Shown here: positions 1-13,100 of the stretch, one piece after another
How positions within the stretch are numbered: the first letter of the stretch is position 1
How the letters are laid out: each line of letters begins with the position of its first letter
Assembly (NCBI RefSeq): GCF_023278565.1
Contig: NC_064677.1
Span: 6,820,001 to 6,884,000, forward strand
Source of the DNA: Colletotrichum lupini
Taxonomy: Eukaryota; Ascomycota; Sordariomycetes; Glomerellales; Glomerellaceae
Direction of reading: 5' to 3'
Length of the DNA stretch: 64,000 nucleotides
Made by a program: the position numbers and the translations under genes
Notes under the pieces: model-generated
What the model saw: only the letters and a program-made list of their open reading frames with translations
Told to the model about the DNA's origin: nothing
Databases searched by the model: none

Positions 1-3000
1 GTCGTTTACTTATAATAACAACAACCTCTTCATCACTCTCTACACTGTTACATCTACATATGGAATGATAGACTGCACACCCAAACTCTCCATCAGAACA
101 AATGCCGCGGACCTCGAACAAGCTTTCATGTGATGCCGGGAAAGAGTCACTTCTCTCAATGAAAAACCTGGTTCAACGGCAGGTCCAACGTCACCTAGGA
201 CACCCAGATCACCAGGCCAGGAACATAGAGTTGTATCGCAGTTACACCACATCGATGGGAAAGCTTCTCGCGTACCATATCAGGAAGTAGGAACGTCAAA
301 AGAAGGGAAGCCAAGACGGTGACAGATCCCGATCAGAGACATGGCCCGATATGTAATGTAACCCAATAGGCCCGTTGGGGTACCGGGAAGGTAACAGCAG
401 AGAACGCGGGGAAGGCTCGGAATAGCGACGGTAGAGACGGAGATCTTCATTTCTCCTCGTCTGCGCATGTCCGTGTGATGCGCAGGGAAGAGAGTGTGCG
501 GGGCGACAGCGGCACAGCGGATGCGACGCCGCAAAGGGAGGGGACCTGCCAAGGGGAAGTTGAAGAGGAGGTGCCGGCCTTGGGCAAAGCCAGCTATCAA
601 GTATTCTGCCATCATCGTCTGATGGACTAGTAGATCTGGAGTCAGCTTTGGCTTTTTATGCATATAGTCTGGCATCTGACGGCTAGTACAGTTGAGTAGT
701 GATGTGCAAGGGGCAGGGTGGAGGGTGTGGTTGGTGATTGGTGGGCTGACCGTCTCGTCCGGACGGACTGACCTGCTCGGAGCGGGGAAGTCGGATCGGA
801 GAAGCGGGGCAGTCACCGGCCGAATCACTCCCGTGAGGCAAAACAAATTGGGCACCAAATGTAACCCAGAGGCAATTCCCATTCTAGTACTGTATCTCGA
901 TACCAACTGGACGGCTTGATTCCAGCACTCGAAGCCAACCTAGTAGCTATTTTGAGATCGGGGCGAGGAATAAGGCTGGCCCTCTCACTGATGTAGCTCG
1001 TACATGCAATTAAAAGCTTCATGAAGCGCAAAGGAATATAAATGGCGCAGGAGAAACCCAAGAACAGCCAAGCAATAGATGAACCTAGCATGACGGTTCA
1101 TTTGTGGTCAGGCACACCTCAAGCCGCCTTAATGACATCTCTTCCCTCCTGCTTAAGGTCGCCATGGAGATATGAATGTTTACCTAAATCCATTCTATTG
1201 GGCCACTCCGAGACGAAACTTGTCGTCCTTTGACAGGCTAGGTGGACCATTTCTGGTGATGCATCCTTGGACAGAGCAAGGACACCAAACTTGGTGAAAT
1301 AGTCAACATTCACCGAGATATAGTTAGATTCCACATCATAGACTTCACCATCTTTCTATACTCCTTTGTATTCTCAAAGTATAGTCAATAGAATACCCTG
1401 GCGCTAGCAAAGAACACTACTATTTACTTTGAATATGCTAATAAACTTAACTTGTGAGCGAGTTCAAGCACCATTAATCCAGAAATCAAGGAGCATAACT
1501 TGAACGCCAGTGCGTGTTTCTCAGATATCGTAAAGAAAGTCAATGTTGGTAAAGAGTGTTTACATTTCGTCTCTAGCCTCGGCTTATTTAGTAGGTATAC
1601 TAAGTTCCGCCGCCGAAATTTACATTACAAAGATGTACACTTACACACACTCCCACCTGCCCGAAGACATCATCCTAGTAGAAAACTCCGTACTCACTAT
1701 CTTGATATGTATAGAAAGCCAGCAACTCCATTATTCCAGGATCAAGACCTAGGTAAACGCGTCTTGATCATGTGACCGACGACGTGCACTAAGCCTCGCC
1801 AGATTATCCCTTTCCCGTACTCTACGTCAAGGCCGTGTGGTTCCAGATTTGTTCTTTACTTACTTAGGCGGGGACACCCTATAACCAAATGAACAAACCC
1901 GCCACAGAAAGATCACAAAGTCATCCGTCAGTGAGGGCGGTATGAGGGAGGAGCAAACAAACACCACCTTCTTTTACAAGAGAGAGCCTTTTCAAGACGG
2001 CAGGCAATGAAGAAGCTTTTGAAGCTCAAGTGCTTTGCTCGATTTGTATTGGAGTCCCGCGGTACGATGTGTTCCTACGTAAAGACTCACGACACCTGAA
2101 CTTTACAAAATCGGCCACCTATCATCCTTCTGCACTCTATTCTAGTTTCGGCGTAGGGATTTTGAATAGAATGCTCCAAAACTAGCAACGAGCACTTCAA
2201 TACAGAGAACAGAACGACCAGATTCTCTCTCCCAAAAGCCCTTATCTTATATATTCTGTGAGTGACCTTTCGCCCCCTCCATGGTCAACAACAAAGACAT
2301 ATTCAGTCCAAGTAGACATCAGATGCGATATGGCTGTTTTCCCAAACCACAACTTCGCAGTTCAGATATGTTTATCTACCTTCTCGTTCCAACTGGGCCG
2401 GGGAGGACCAGAAGACGGCAGGATTGAGAAAAACGCTACCTACTTTCCCCAACAGGACATCAAGTCCTGCATGCTCGACCATGTGCAGTTCTCAACAGAT
2501 TAGCATCTTCAGAAACATTGATACCTAAAATCCAAACCACGCGCAGTGGACCACGCAACATCACATGCCGCACCCCTCTGATAATTGACGTACACCAGAA
2601 CAACAAATGACGCGGCATTCCCTCAACTTTTACGACCGAACCATGGACCTCGGCAACCCAGAGGAAAATGGTTGATTTGGAGTACCTTCGTCGAGACATT
2701 TCCATGCCCCGTGCATTCGGATGGTGTCAATACGTTCCCGAGATGCAACACTGGCGGGAAACTCATCACCGTGGTGACAACATCTCAAAAACAAGATAAT
2801 AGACCAAGAAAAGGCGAAGGGGACAGCTTTGGAGGAAATGAAGAATAGAATGAACTCATTGGCTTATACGTGGCAGTTACACAAAGATTGGAAGTGGACA
2901 GCGGCATGATCAAATATTTGAGTCCTAAATCATCTATTCTCCTAAACCAAGTCCGACAAAAGAAGACAAAATAAACTACAAAACATCTCCTACATTACCC

Positions 3001-3168
3001 AGTGATACAGTTCGTACAAGTCGTAACTGTTCTCTTTCCCCCATGCTAGTTAGAAACAAATTTCACACAAATCCCATAAGCTGCGGGAAACAACTCCCTA
3101 GTCTATATGTGAACCGTACATGTATCTTATGCCAATGACTTCGTGATTTGATGCTGGAAAAGTCACGC
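1..3168. other. Intergenic, no supported gene
   Basis: Short open frames occur on both strands (for example 280-906 minus and 1500-1775 plus). None shows a recognisable domain, a convincing splice-joined extension or codon use like the real genes nearby. The stretch from about 1200 to 2500 is somewhat richer in A+T. The right end is presumably the 3' flank of the minus-strand WSC-type gene that stops at 3169. A neighbouring gene beyond the left edge cannot be excluded. Confidence 0.5.
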
Positions 3169-6100
3169 TCAGACGGTAGCCGTGGGCAAGGCAGGGAGCA
3201 GCGACGTCTGTCCGATGAACCAGGATCGGGTGACGACGTAGCAAACCTCGCCACCAGGCAGAGGAGCGCCAGCCGTGTACAGACCGGGGGGCAGAGTAAG
3301 GGTGCCTGCAATGTTGGGGCCAGTGCTGGTGGGAACCGGCGCACCAGTGATGGTGGTACCAGGCTCGGTGATGGTGTTGACGACGGTGACGGACGCGGTG
3401 GTGCCGGCGCCGGTGCTGACGCTGATGCTGGTGACAGTGGAGACAACCGGTGGGGAGACGTCAAGACGGACGTAGACGGTAAGACGGACATCAGTCGGGA
3501 TCTGGCGACGGGCCAGACGGACGGAAGAGGCGCGACCACCGCAGCGTTGGAGAGGGTTACCGGGGCAGATAGTGTTGCACTGGGCCTCGGGAACGAGGAT
3601 GGTGAGAGTGTTGTCGATGATGTCACCACAGTAGCAGTCGGTACCAAACAAACCAGCAAGTCTGGAGCTGGCGGGGCAAGCAGCGGTACACTTCTCGAGG
3701 GTCAACAACGGGTCAGACAAGGCCAGAACAAAGGAGGGGAAGTTGCTGGACGAGGCGAAGCATCCCAAGAGAGAGAAGCCATCAACAGCGACAGGGTTGG
3801 GAGCAATGCTGGAGGTGGCTGCAGCAGCGGTGCTGTCAGTCGTCGAGCCGCCGGCAGGACCAGTGGTAGGGCTGACGATGGTAGATCCACCAGTGACAAC
3901 GGTAGAACCTCCGGTAACGAAGGTAGAGCCGCCGGAAACGAACGTGGAGCTGCCCGAGACGATGGTAGAGCCACCAGAGACAACAGTTGAACCGCCAGTG
4001 ACGAAGGTCGAGCCACCGCTGACGAAGGTAGAGCCACCGGTAGGAGCGGTAGTGGAACCAGCGGGGGTAGTCGTGCCACTTCCAGAGCGGGTGGTGGTAA
4101 GGCTGGAGGAAGCGGTCGATCCAGGGTTGGCGGTAGAGGTGGTAGAAACACCGGCGGGAGTGGTTGTGGCAGAGTTGGTAGCGGCGGTGGATGCGGGGAG
4201 GCTGGTAGTGCTGCCGCTGGCCGTGCAGGAAGAACCTAGTAGAGAGTGTTAAAAGCAAGATCGTCAGGCGTGTGCGGCTTGACTTACGAGGAGTAGCGCT
4301 CAGGGTGACCGGAGTACAGTTGGGCGGGACGGTGGTTCCGAAGGTAGCGTAAACTTGACCGCTGTTGTCCTGGCAGAAGCCGGCCTGTCCCCCAGAGAAG
4401 GCTGAGTTGGACCATACGAAGACACCGTTGTTAAGGGTGAAAGTCGCGGTGATCGATCCGGTGCTGCCGGAGCGCAGAGCAATGAAAGGCGTGTTAGGGT
4501 TGACACTGAGGGCGACGCCATCAACAGTAAGGGTGCCAGAAGCGCCGATTCTGAATACAGCAGCCTGGTTGCAGTTGGTAGGGTTGGTCTGACCAGTGGT
4601 ACCGACGTAGGTGGTTCCGCCGCTCTGGCGGTTCATGAGGTGCGCCATGATAGGGCCACGCTTCTTCATGGTAAGGGCAGTGGTGGAGTTCGAGAACGGT
4701 GCGCTAGTAGAGCTGCTGGTGGAAGCAGAGCTGGTAATGGACAAGCTGGTAGAAGTATCCGTAGTACTAGCAGAGGTGGTTGATCCAGAAGAGCTGGAGC
4801 TGGAGCCAGTAGAGGTAGATCCAGAAGAGGTGCTGCCCGAGGAGCTGCCAGAAGAGCTGCTGCTAGAAGAAGTACCAGAGGAGCTTGAGCCAGTGGAACT
4901 GCTGCTGCCGCTGCTGCTGCTGCTGCGAGTAGAAGAGCTTGAGGACGATGTGGCAGTGCTGGAAGAGCTTGAGGAGCTGGTAGGTGCTCTTCCGCCGACA
5001 ATGGCGAGGATGAAGTCGGTCGCAGAAGCCGCGGCGGCGCTGGTGACAGAGTTGGAAGCAGAGTTGGAGGCAGAGTTGGAGGCAGAGTTGGAGGCAGAGT
5101 TGGAGGCAGAGACCGTTCCAGAGGTCGTGCCGGAGACCGTACCAGTGGAAGTTCCGGAAGAGGCGGTGGAGCTGGCGCTGGCGACGGACGTTCCAGTGTT
5201 GGTAGGGACGAACTGGATGTTCGTGTCAGTGTTGACCACGGCAGAGGGAACGCTGGATGAGCTCAAAGTAGTCGAGGCAGCAGCAAGAGCAACCTGGCTG
5301 GCAGGTGTCACACTGAGGATCATGGCGGGATCAACAGTACCAGCCTGGCGTCTGAGGGCGCTGCGACGACGGCTGCTCGCAGCGGCAGCGCATTGATCAG
5401 CAGGAATGAGAGGCAAAGTTCTGAGAACAGAACCGCAGAAGCATTGGCCTCTAATGACAGTAGTGTAGGGCAGGGACTGGGAAGCGCAAGCAACCGCGCA
5501 GGCAGGGGCGGTAGAAGCATCGGGAGGGTTGACAGTGTTCTCGAAGGGCGACTCTCCAGCGGGAACACCTCTGCATCCCTGTGACTGGACAACAAACCTC
5601 TCCGCGTTACCGCTCGTGTTGGGAATGTCAACGACAACAGCTTCGCCGGGCTGGATCTCGAGAGCCTTCGAGAAAGGCACCGGATCAGGGCTGAGGACAG
5701 CGATAGAAGACTGGCCAGGCTCAGCCGCAGATGTGGTTGGGGCAGCTGATGAAGCAGGGGCATCCGACGAGGAAGGAGCAGCAGTCGAGGACGGAGCAGG
5801 TGCCGAAGAACTGGCAGGCGCAGCGGAAGAGCTAGCAGCGGCAGCAGAGGATGAGCTGGCGGCGGCAGCAGACGAAGAGCTAGCAGGGGCAGCAGAAGAG
5901 CTAGCGGCAGCGGCAGAAGAGGAGCTGGCAGCAGCAACGGAGGACGAAGAGCTAGCAGCAGCGGCAGAAGAGGAGCTGGCAGCCGCAACGGAGGACGACG
6001 AGCTGGCGGCGGCAACGGAGGAGGACGAGCTGGCGGCGGCAACGGAGGAGGACGAGCTGGCGGCGGCAACGGATGAAGATGAGCTGGCGGCAGCCACGGA

Positions 6101-7297
6101 AGACGAAGAGCTGGCGACAGAGGCAACCGAGGAGGATGAGCTGGCAGCAGCAACGGAAGATGACGAGCTGGAAGCAGCAACGGAAGACGAAGAGCTGGCG
6201 GCAGCAGTGGTCGACGTGCTAGAACCAGCAGCAGTGGTAGAAGCGGAGCTCGAGGTGCCGGCAGCAGAGGTCGACAAAGATGACGACAAGCTGCTGGAAG
6301 AGCCGCTGGTGCTCAGCGTACCAGGGGCGGAGCTCGTTCCAGTCGAGGAAGAAGTTGCGGCAGTGGTGCTTGTCGAGGAGTGACTGGAGGTATCGCTCTG
6401 GGAGCTGCTCGAGCTGGAAGAAGCAGATGAGCCAGTGGAGGTGGCACTTCCGCTGCTAGTAGGCGAGGTAGTCGTAGTCGACAAACTGCTGGAGCCGCTG
6501 GAGCTGCTGGAGCTGCTGGAGCTGCTGGATGAGGATGTAGTAGTTGAGTTGGACGAGGCGCTAGCAGTGGAAGTGATGCTCGTGGTGGTCGAGTGGCTCG
6601 AGGTGCCAGTGCTGGAGCTGCTAGAGGACGAAGAGGTTGTCGACGTCGGGCTAGTAGTGGTTCCAGTGCTGCTGGAGCTGCTTGACGACGTTGTCGTGGT
6701 CGTGCCACTGCTAGTAGAAGACGTCGAAGTCGTAGAGGTCGACGTGGGGCTAGTAGTAGTGGTAGTCGTCGTCGAGGACGAAGACGAGGAGGAGGATGAA
6801 GACGAGGAGGAGGATGAAGACGAGGAGGAGGATGAAGACGACGAAGAGGAGGAAGTGGTAGTGGTAGTGGTAGTGGTGGTCAGGCTGGTAGAGGAAGAGC
6901 TGGAAGAGGTAGATGTGGTAGATGTGGTAGAGGTGGTGGTGGTGGTGCTGGCGACTACGTTGAAGTGGATTTCACCAGCCGTACCACCGCAGTTCTCAGT
7001 TGAAGTGCTATCACCAGGGCAGAGCGTGTTACAGTTGCTATCCGAGGTAGTTGCGACCGAAGGGGTGCCACCACAGCCACAGGTGAACACGTTGGCGGCC
7101 GACTCGTAGATACCGAACACGGTGTAACCCTGGCAGAAGGTGTTACACTTTTCCTGTGTCATCTGCGAGATGACCGAGGTCGTGGCGGTTTGCGTTCCTG
7201 GAGGGAAACAATTGCCGTTGGCGGGGGTGATCGCGGCGTGACCGACACCGGCCAGGGACAGCGCGGCCAAAACGGCCGCCTGCTTCATCCAACCCAT
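3169..7297 (-). CDS. Secreted Ser/Thr-rich WSC-type cell-wall protein
   Basis: Two exons, 7297-4288 and 4235-3169, encode about 1358 aa. The 52-bp intron (4236-4287) has a GTAAGT donor and a CTAG acceptor, and the frame continues across it. Residues 1-21 form a signal peptide. A Cys-rich WSC-like domain follows (about 22-112, with CNTFCQGY and CGCGG), then about 440 residues of Ser/Thr/Ala low complexity that are probably heavily O-glycosylated. A second Cys module lies near 572-640 (GCRGVP, GQCFCGS), with NSAS repeats and more Ser near 730-880. A Cys-containing conserved block spans about 900-1003. Eight 7-residue GGST(F/V/I)V(S/T) repeats come next, and a final WSC-like module (about 1159-1240, LGCFASSS, GTDCYCGD, CGG). 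No transmembrane or GPI signal is visible at the C terminus, unlike classical Wsc sensors, so I favour a secreted or wall-bound carbohydrate-binding protein over a stress sensor. The exact function is unknown. Confidence 0.85.
3871..4038 (-). repeat. 21-bp coding tandem repeat (8 copies)
   Basis: Eight consecutive 21-bp units in exon 2 of the WSC-type gene encode GGSTFVS-like heptads. Units differ at codons 5 and 7 (F/V/I and S/T), and one has GSST. The array is in frame throughout. Confidence 0.9.
5048..5110 (-). repeat. 12-bp coding tandem repeat (NSAS)
   Basis: About five units of TTGGAGGCAGAG (plus strand) encode Asn-Ser-Ala-Ser repeats in the WSC-type protein. One copy has a substitution. 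Confidence 0.85.
5829..6205 (-). repeat. 27-bp coding tandem repeat (AAASSSSSV)
   Basis: Nine-codon units encoding Ala3-Ser5-Val variants run through the Ser-rich region of the WSC-type gene. Copies around 6000-6090 are nearly identical in DNA, and those nearer 5829 are degenerate (SAAPASSS). Such arrays are prone to copy-number change. Confidence 0.8.
6771..6850 (-). repeat. 18-bp coding tandem repeat (poly-Ser)
   Basis: About three to four near-perfect 18-bp units (GACGAGGAGGAGGATGAA on the plus strand) encode an uninterrupted serine tract that alternates TCG, TCC and TCA codons. Trinucleotide repeats for Thr/Ser flank it. Confidence 0.8.
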
Positions 7298-10159
7298 CTT
7301 GTCCGGAGTCTTTGAAGGACGACTGAAAAACTATAGCGAGCCACAAAAGGCAAAAGTTGAGACTGGAGGTGGAGAGGGGGAGTATTAAGACGAAAGGGAT
7401 GTCAGCCCCTCTAGAGAGTGACAGGCGCAAGCAAGAACCAAGCAACAAGAACGAATGACTGCCCAACTTGCCCCCGGGAGAAGAACCAGGTTGAGACGGA
7501 CGAAAAGGAGAAGCGAGTGTGAGTCGAAGCGCGGTGGAGAGAAGGAGGAAAACCGACAATCTGGGAGGAGAATCTTGGCTGTATTTGAAAGCTTCTCGTC
7601 GTGAGGACCAAGAATGCTGTTCCTGTCGCCTCTTGCCCACTTCCATCGATATGAGCGGCATTGGATGTCCCACCTCCCTTCCCACCTTAGGGCTGCCGGG
7701 TGAGTGAGAGAGAGAGTGAGAGCATGGGCTCGTTCCCAGGAACCTGGAATGTTTGAAATGACGATTCTCAGGTCCAGCCGTATGCGATGCTTTTCCCCTG
7801 AACGCCAGTCATTCCTCTCATGCAATACGGGTCGACGTATGTGGGTGTCTGGCCTGGCTTGCCTCTTGGACGGCCGCCCCTCACACTCCTGAGTCGACAT
7901 GGAAGAGAGAGGCGAAAGGGCGAAGAGGCGTTGGCGAGCAATGGGACTCTGGAGCCAGGAAACCGGATGGTCTGGCGATGTCTCGCAAGAGCCGTGGCCA
8001 CTTTTCACATTTCCATTCATCATTCTTCCCTCATGGCCGTAGCGGGGACTATCTCCTGCGGCTGAATTCGGACAATTTAACGGGGGCCGCTTGTTGCAAT
8101 GCTGCGAAGCACGTTTTCGAGAACGGCGATGACCTCTCTTGGTGTAGTCTATTGCCCCCGCCCTGTTAGCAGAAATTGTCGTTGGTGTGGAAGCTAGGAT
8201 GTGTGGGAGGACTAAGGGAATGCCGGCCGACCGCCATACTTTCCTCTACGTTCTTGTGCAACGGCGACAAGAAACACTGGAGCGCGAGACGAGAAGCTTG
8301 GCTGTGCAACGTGCGGAATGTAGAGGGGGAAACGAGCCGTCGTTGATCGAGGGACGGAGGAGGCATAGCGGTCTTTACGGTGGATGCGTTACGTGCCCAC
8401 ACAGTTTGCCGTGGACCAACGCAGCAGATAACCCGTCGGTGAATGTATGTACGTATGTGTATGCCTATGTATAGTGTGAGCATAGCTATGCTTGCCTCGA
8501 GAAAAGGGAAACCAATGTCTCGTGAGAATATTGAGCAGAGAAGTCTTGCGAGGACAAGACCCTTCAGCACGGCATCCATATTCGACGATAGTGGTTGTCC
8601 CTGTGCAACCAACGGCTCCCGAGTCCCCGGGTCAAAAACACTTGTACGACAGGGCGTCAAGACAAGGGTTGTGACCGAAGATGGGGGGATATCCGTGGTC
8701 ACACAAACATGTGGCCATGTCGTGCAGACTCAGAGCGGGTGAAGTGGAGGCCGGGACACGTGAAAAGAAACCTGGAAGACGCAAGCAGAGACGGCAGAAA
8801 AGAAGAGAACGGAACGGACGGGATACTCCGCCGGCATACCATGAGTCGAGGAATTCCAGACTCCTGGAAACTGGTTGTCCAAGGAAATGCAAGGCGTCGT
8901 GATATTGGAATGTGGAGTGACGGTGTTGGGTGGCGACGAGTTGAGGGATATGCGAGAGGCGCCGACAACTGGTGGCTCTTGGTGGGAGTTGAGAACTTGG
9001 AGCATTTTAGCCTCTTCCCGTTTAAGGCCAAGAGGGAAAGAAAGGGTCCAATGGCACCTTTTCGCCTTTGCAAGGAGCGGAAGGAATACATGCCTCGTCT
9101 TCTCCCTGCATAAGCCACGTTGCTTCGGCGTTGCTTCTTCCTCCTTGGTTGGAAACACCTTCTCCCTCGCCTTATCACTCTACCTACCTTAGATATTCAG
9201 ACTAAGGTATCGTTAGCCTCTACACGCAAATGTCACCGCCAAGACATGATAACACTGACCTGACTGACCATCTTTCCCTTTCCCTCCTCTCCCCTCCATC
9301 CTGTGCCATCCAAGTTCCTAGGCTGAAAGTCAACTGCCGTCCATGCATGCTGTTCTTCCACGGGCTCGTTCACCCACATCGATGATGCATAAGAGCTCCA
9401 TGTTGCCCACGCCCCTCAATGCCAAAGTTTGATTGCAAACGATCACAGACTTCAAGAGGAACTTGATACCGGGTATCCTAGTGCCTCTCCAGCCATGCAG
9501 ATGGCGTTGCGGATCGTCGACTCTCATCTGCCGTTCTGGGAAACCTTTGTGCCACCCTCAATTCCGTGCCAGACCCTGTCGATGACCGCCAATTTCGAAA
9601 CCGAGCAAGGGAGGAGGCGCCCGTTATTGTACTACGTATGCTACGACATCCAGACGTTTCAACTGATTCTGTCAGTATCAGCAACGGCTCACGGCGATAA
9701 TCTCAGTCAATATAATGCTTTGCCAGGTCTGAAATGGGCGCCTGGCACAGGACGGATGCACTGGTACACCCAGGCCTCAATGGACAACATCCTGCTTGTC
9801 TTGAGTGACCATTTCTTCTAGCCCCAGAGGCAATACAATCCCAAACGTGAATCCCGTGATAAGACGTCGACAGGTATAGTCCTAATTCCCACAAATACCT
9901 TCTCCCACGAACTAGAGGGAAAGCATCGCCTATCCTTCCTCCTCGCTACAGAGCGATTTCGTGCCGCATCCGTCCTCCCCAATTTCGCAGCATTCCTCCC
10001 AAAGCTTCCTGATAACTGCCGCTCCTTGCGTGCCTCAAACCCGCCATGTGGGCTGTGGCCGTACCCACCTGCTTGTCGGGCGGAGCGAACCCTCAACGGA
10101 TCACGCAAGCCGTGGTTCTTGCGTGCTTGCATGCTTGCGTACATGCGTAGAGACGTCGA
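7298..10159. other. Intergenic: promoter side of WSC-type gene
   Basis: This 2.9-kb gap lies upstream of the minus-strand WSC-type gene and downstream of the Rab GAP gene. It has a GA-rich run near 7704-7722 and several short open frames (8166-8702, 8699-9178, 9429-9821), none with recognisable protein features. A short CTACCTACCTTAG motif of the kind scattered through the window is near 9180. No RNA gene was recognised. Confidence 0.5.
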
Positions 10160-13100
10160 TCAGCCCTCAAATTCAACGACACCCTTGGCATTCGTCTCGC
10201 TCCGGTTTGTAGGCTCAATGTCCACGAGCTGTCCTTCCTTGCCGCTACCGTTGGCCCCAGCCTCGGCGTCTGCCCCGTCGAGAAGGTCACGGTCTTCGCT
10301 CCGTACACTCCGTCTCTCAATGTCCGCGCTTCCGCTGGCCGTGCCTTTCCTGATGCCGATTTCGACTCCAATGTCCGCATCGTCCTCTTCGTCTTCGACA
10401 TCTCTTTGTTGCCCAGGCACGGCGTTCTTCTCCAGCTCCTTCTGAGCCTCCTCCATCCTCCGACGAACTTCTGCAGCCACACGCATTCCGTCCGTGACGA
10501 TGTTGTCTAGTACACCACGTAGACCACGGGTGGCCCCTTGAGCCGCAGGATTGAGAGCTGCGACGGGTGCACGTCCAAAGTTGAGACTGGAAAAGGTAGT
10601 AAGGGTTGATGTGGGTGTTGACACTGTTGGTAGACCCTCGATAAGGTGGAAAGAGGTCGGGAAAGATGACTCAAAGAATTGCTCAAGAAGTTCATCGGCG
10701 AGAACGACCATGCGGAACGTTGGCAGCGTCATGTGCAACGGGTTCGCAGGGTCCAAAGCAGCATTTGCCGCTTCTGACTGCGCCTTTGAGACACGTCGTT
10801 GTGACTGCCCTGCGGCAGGAGGCTTCTCTCCAGGAGGCGAGGATAGTGAGTCCGAGGACGACTTCTTTGCTTTGCTTGGGCTACCAGGAGGCGAATCCAT
10901 GGCAAGTAGATCTTCATCATCGTCGTCGCCGATGGCGAATGCCCCACTGTTCTCCGTAGATTTGGGCTCTTCCTTTTCTTCTTCGTGGATTTTGTTGTTG
11001 GGGTGGTCGGGATCGGCATATTCGAAGCATCTTCTAATGAATGCGCTGACGCTGCCCAAGAACCTTTCGTTGGTTGAGATACCAGGCAGGCTTGGCTCAC
11101 TGCCTTGGCCAGTCGGCGTGCTGAGCGTGAGCGTAGAGGCACTCGGGCTCAGTGTGCCCTCGAGTCCTCTTCTTGAGAGGAAGAGGAGCGCTTCGGAAAT
11201 ACGTAAGATGCCCTCACGGTCAACTTTACCATCGCCATCATCGTCGTAAAGCTCAAAGAAATACGTAATCGTTCCCATAATGTCCTTCTTGCCCTTGATC
11301 CTGGCGAAGCCCGACACTACATCAGCTAGTGTCAACACGCCGGCTCCGCTAACATCCCATTTTTTGAACAATTGCTGCATGAACTCGTGATCGGCAGGTT
11401 CTGGGCCCGACCCCCATGGGGAAAGGAGGCCGTTATTTTGACGACGGCTTGTGTAGGCATTTCTGTCCTTATCGGCGAATGTATCGCGGCGCGGCGTAGT
11501 GGGTGAGTCGGACATCGCCCACTTTGCCATGTTGGCGAGGAATTCTCTAAACGCATCGTAATCCATCAGACTGGTGCTAGCACCAAGGGCCACTCGCCCC
11601 TTTTCAACGTGTTCATCGCTGGGTTCAAACACATCTCGCGCTCTAGGCCGTGCGTTCTTTGCACGACGTTGTTTTTCCTGCTGAATAATGCTCTCTCGCT
11701 GTTGTCTCTCGTACAAGATTGTATAGAAGCGATCGTACAAGGCGCCCAGCTCCTCCGTGGCAAGGAGTTTGCTGTCGGGGCCCAAATTTCGGAGGGCTGT
11801 TCTCTTTGCGAAACTCTCAATGTTGCTCAGTACGGCATCCTTGTTCTTCAACCGCAGGTCCGTAATACTGCTGTGGGTGATACCCGAGAATTCCTTGAAT
11901 GCCACCACCATTAACTCTTGGAACTTGGTCACGGCGCGCAGCTTCGGGTTCTCCGACTTGGGGTGTGCCGACTCGTCGAGACGAGCAAAGTAGCCCTTGA
12001 GGATGGAGATGAAGGCGCCGTCATCTGTGGCATCCAAAAGCTCCTCGCCGTTGATTCTCAAGATGGCGAGTCCTATTTGGAACAGAACTTTCGGTCCCTC
12101 GACGAAGAAGACGTCCAGAACTCGGAAGGCGAAAACCAAGGGCATCGAGTTGATGTATAGTGACAAGAACCAAGGCAGTGAAACGACTGAAAGTTGTACG
12201 TCGCTCTTTACCAGATGTTCCCATAGGATAGGCATGGTCTTCTCGACTAGTGACTCAAACACCTTTTGGTCCAACAAAGTTCCGTACATTGTCGTAGAGT
12301 AGTATCCTGGTACCAGCCTGTCGCACATGGACGACAGTAGGAAGAAGGCCTGCGTCTCCGACATGTAGATGAGCAATGCCGCTACTACAATGTTCATGGC
12401 CTGGCAGTATCCGACATCCGGGTTCACCCAGCTGTAAGCCGTAAGCACACGGCGGAGACGGCCGATGCCCTCTTGGCTCTGGAACCCAGGATACTCTGGC
12501 AAGCTTCGATTCAGATCCTTTTCGATCTCGTCAATAGCGAGGGACTCTTGGCCTTCGTACTTGGCTAGTGTTTCGGCGTACAGTGTCGGGTGCTCGAGTC
12601 GGAGGTAGATTGATCCAGACGTCAACTCCCAAGTCTCACCTCTCAATCGATTAGGCAAACCAACACGGATGAGCTTGTGGAAGGTCGGCTGACGGATGAG
12701 CGTCATGTTTCGCCCGTTGTCGCGCAAGTATTCGGCCCAGAGACGCATCTTGGCCCTGTCGCGGAGCTTCTTTGGGTCTCCAGGATAGCGGAAGAGCATG
12801 CCTAGGCCGGCGTCGGGCGGGCTCGCATTCTTTTTGTCGTCGGATCGGAGGAGGTACTCGGAGTAACACTCGCTGGTGACCTTTTTGTATTTGCCAACAT
12901 TCCCAACGCCGGCCCTCAGTCCCTTTTTCAGGCCGTCGCAGAAGCGCTCGCAGCCCTGGCGGGTACCGGCAAGGTGTATCGTGATCCTCTGTTCCTTAAC
13001 ATCCTTCTTATCCTTGTCGGGGACGGCTTCCTTGTCCTTGTCCTTCTTCTCTTGCTGATTGATGCCATTCCATGTGGTAATCGCCAAGGCAAACTACGTG

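Noticed and set aside
4611..7109. Long plus-strand open frames (for example 4611-5396, 5529-6383, 6435-7109) opposite the WSC-type gene
   Set aside because: They are complements of Ser/Ala-rich tandem repeats and read as Glu/Val/Leu-rich repeats. The minus strand has the signal peptide, Cys modules and a consistent intron.
9429..9821. A 130-codon plus-strand open frame
   Set aside because: No recognisable motif, signal or splice partner; the length is compatible with chance in this composition.
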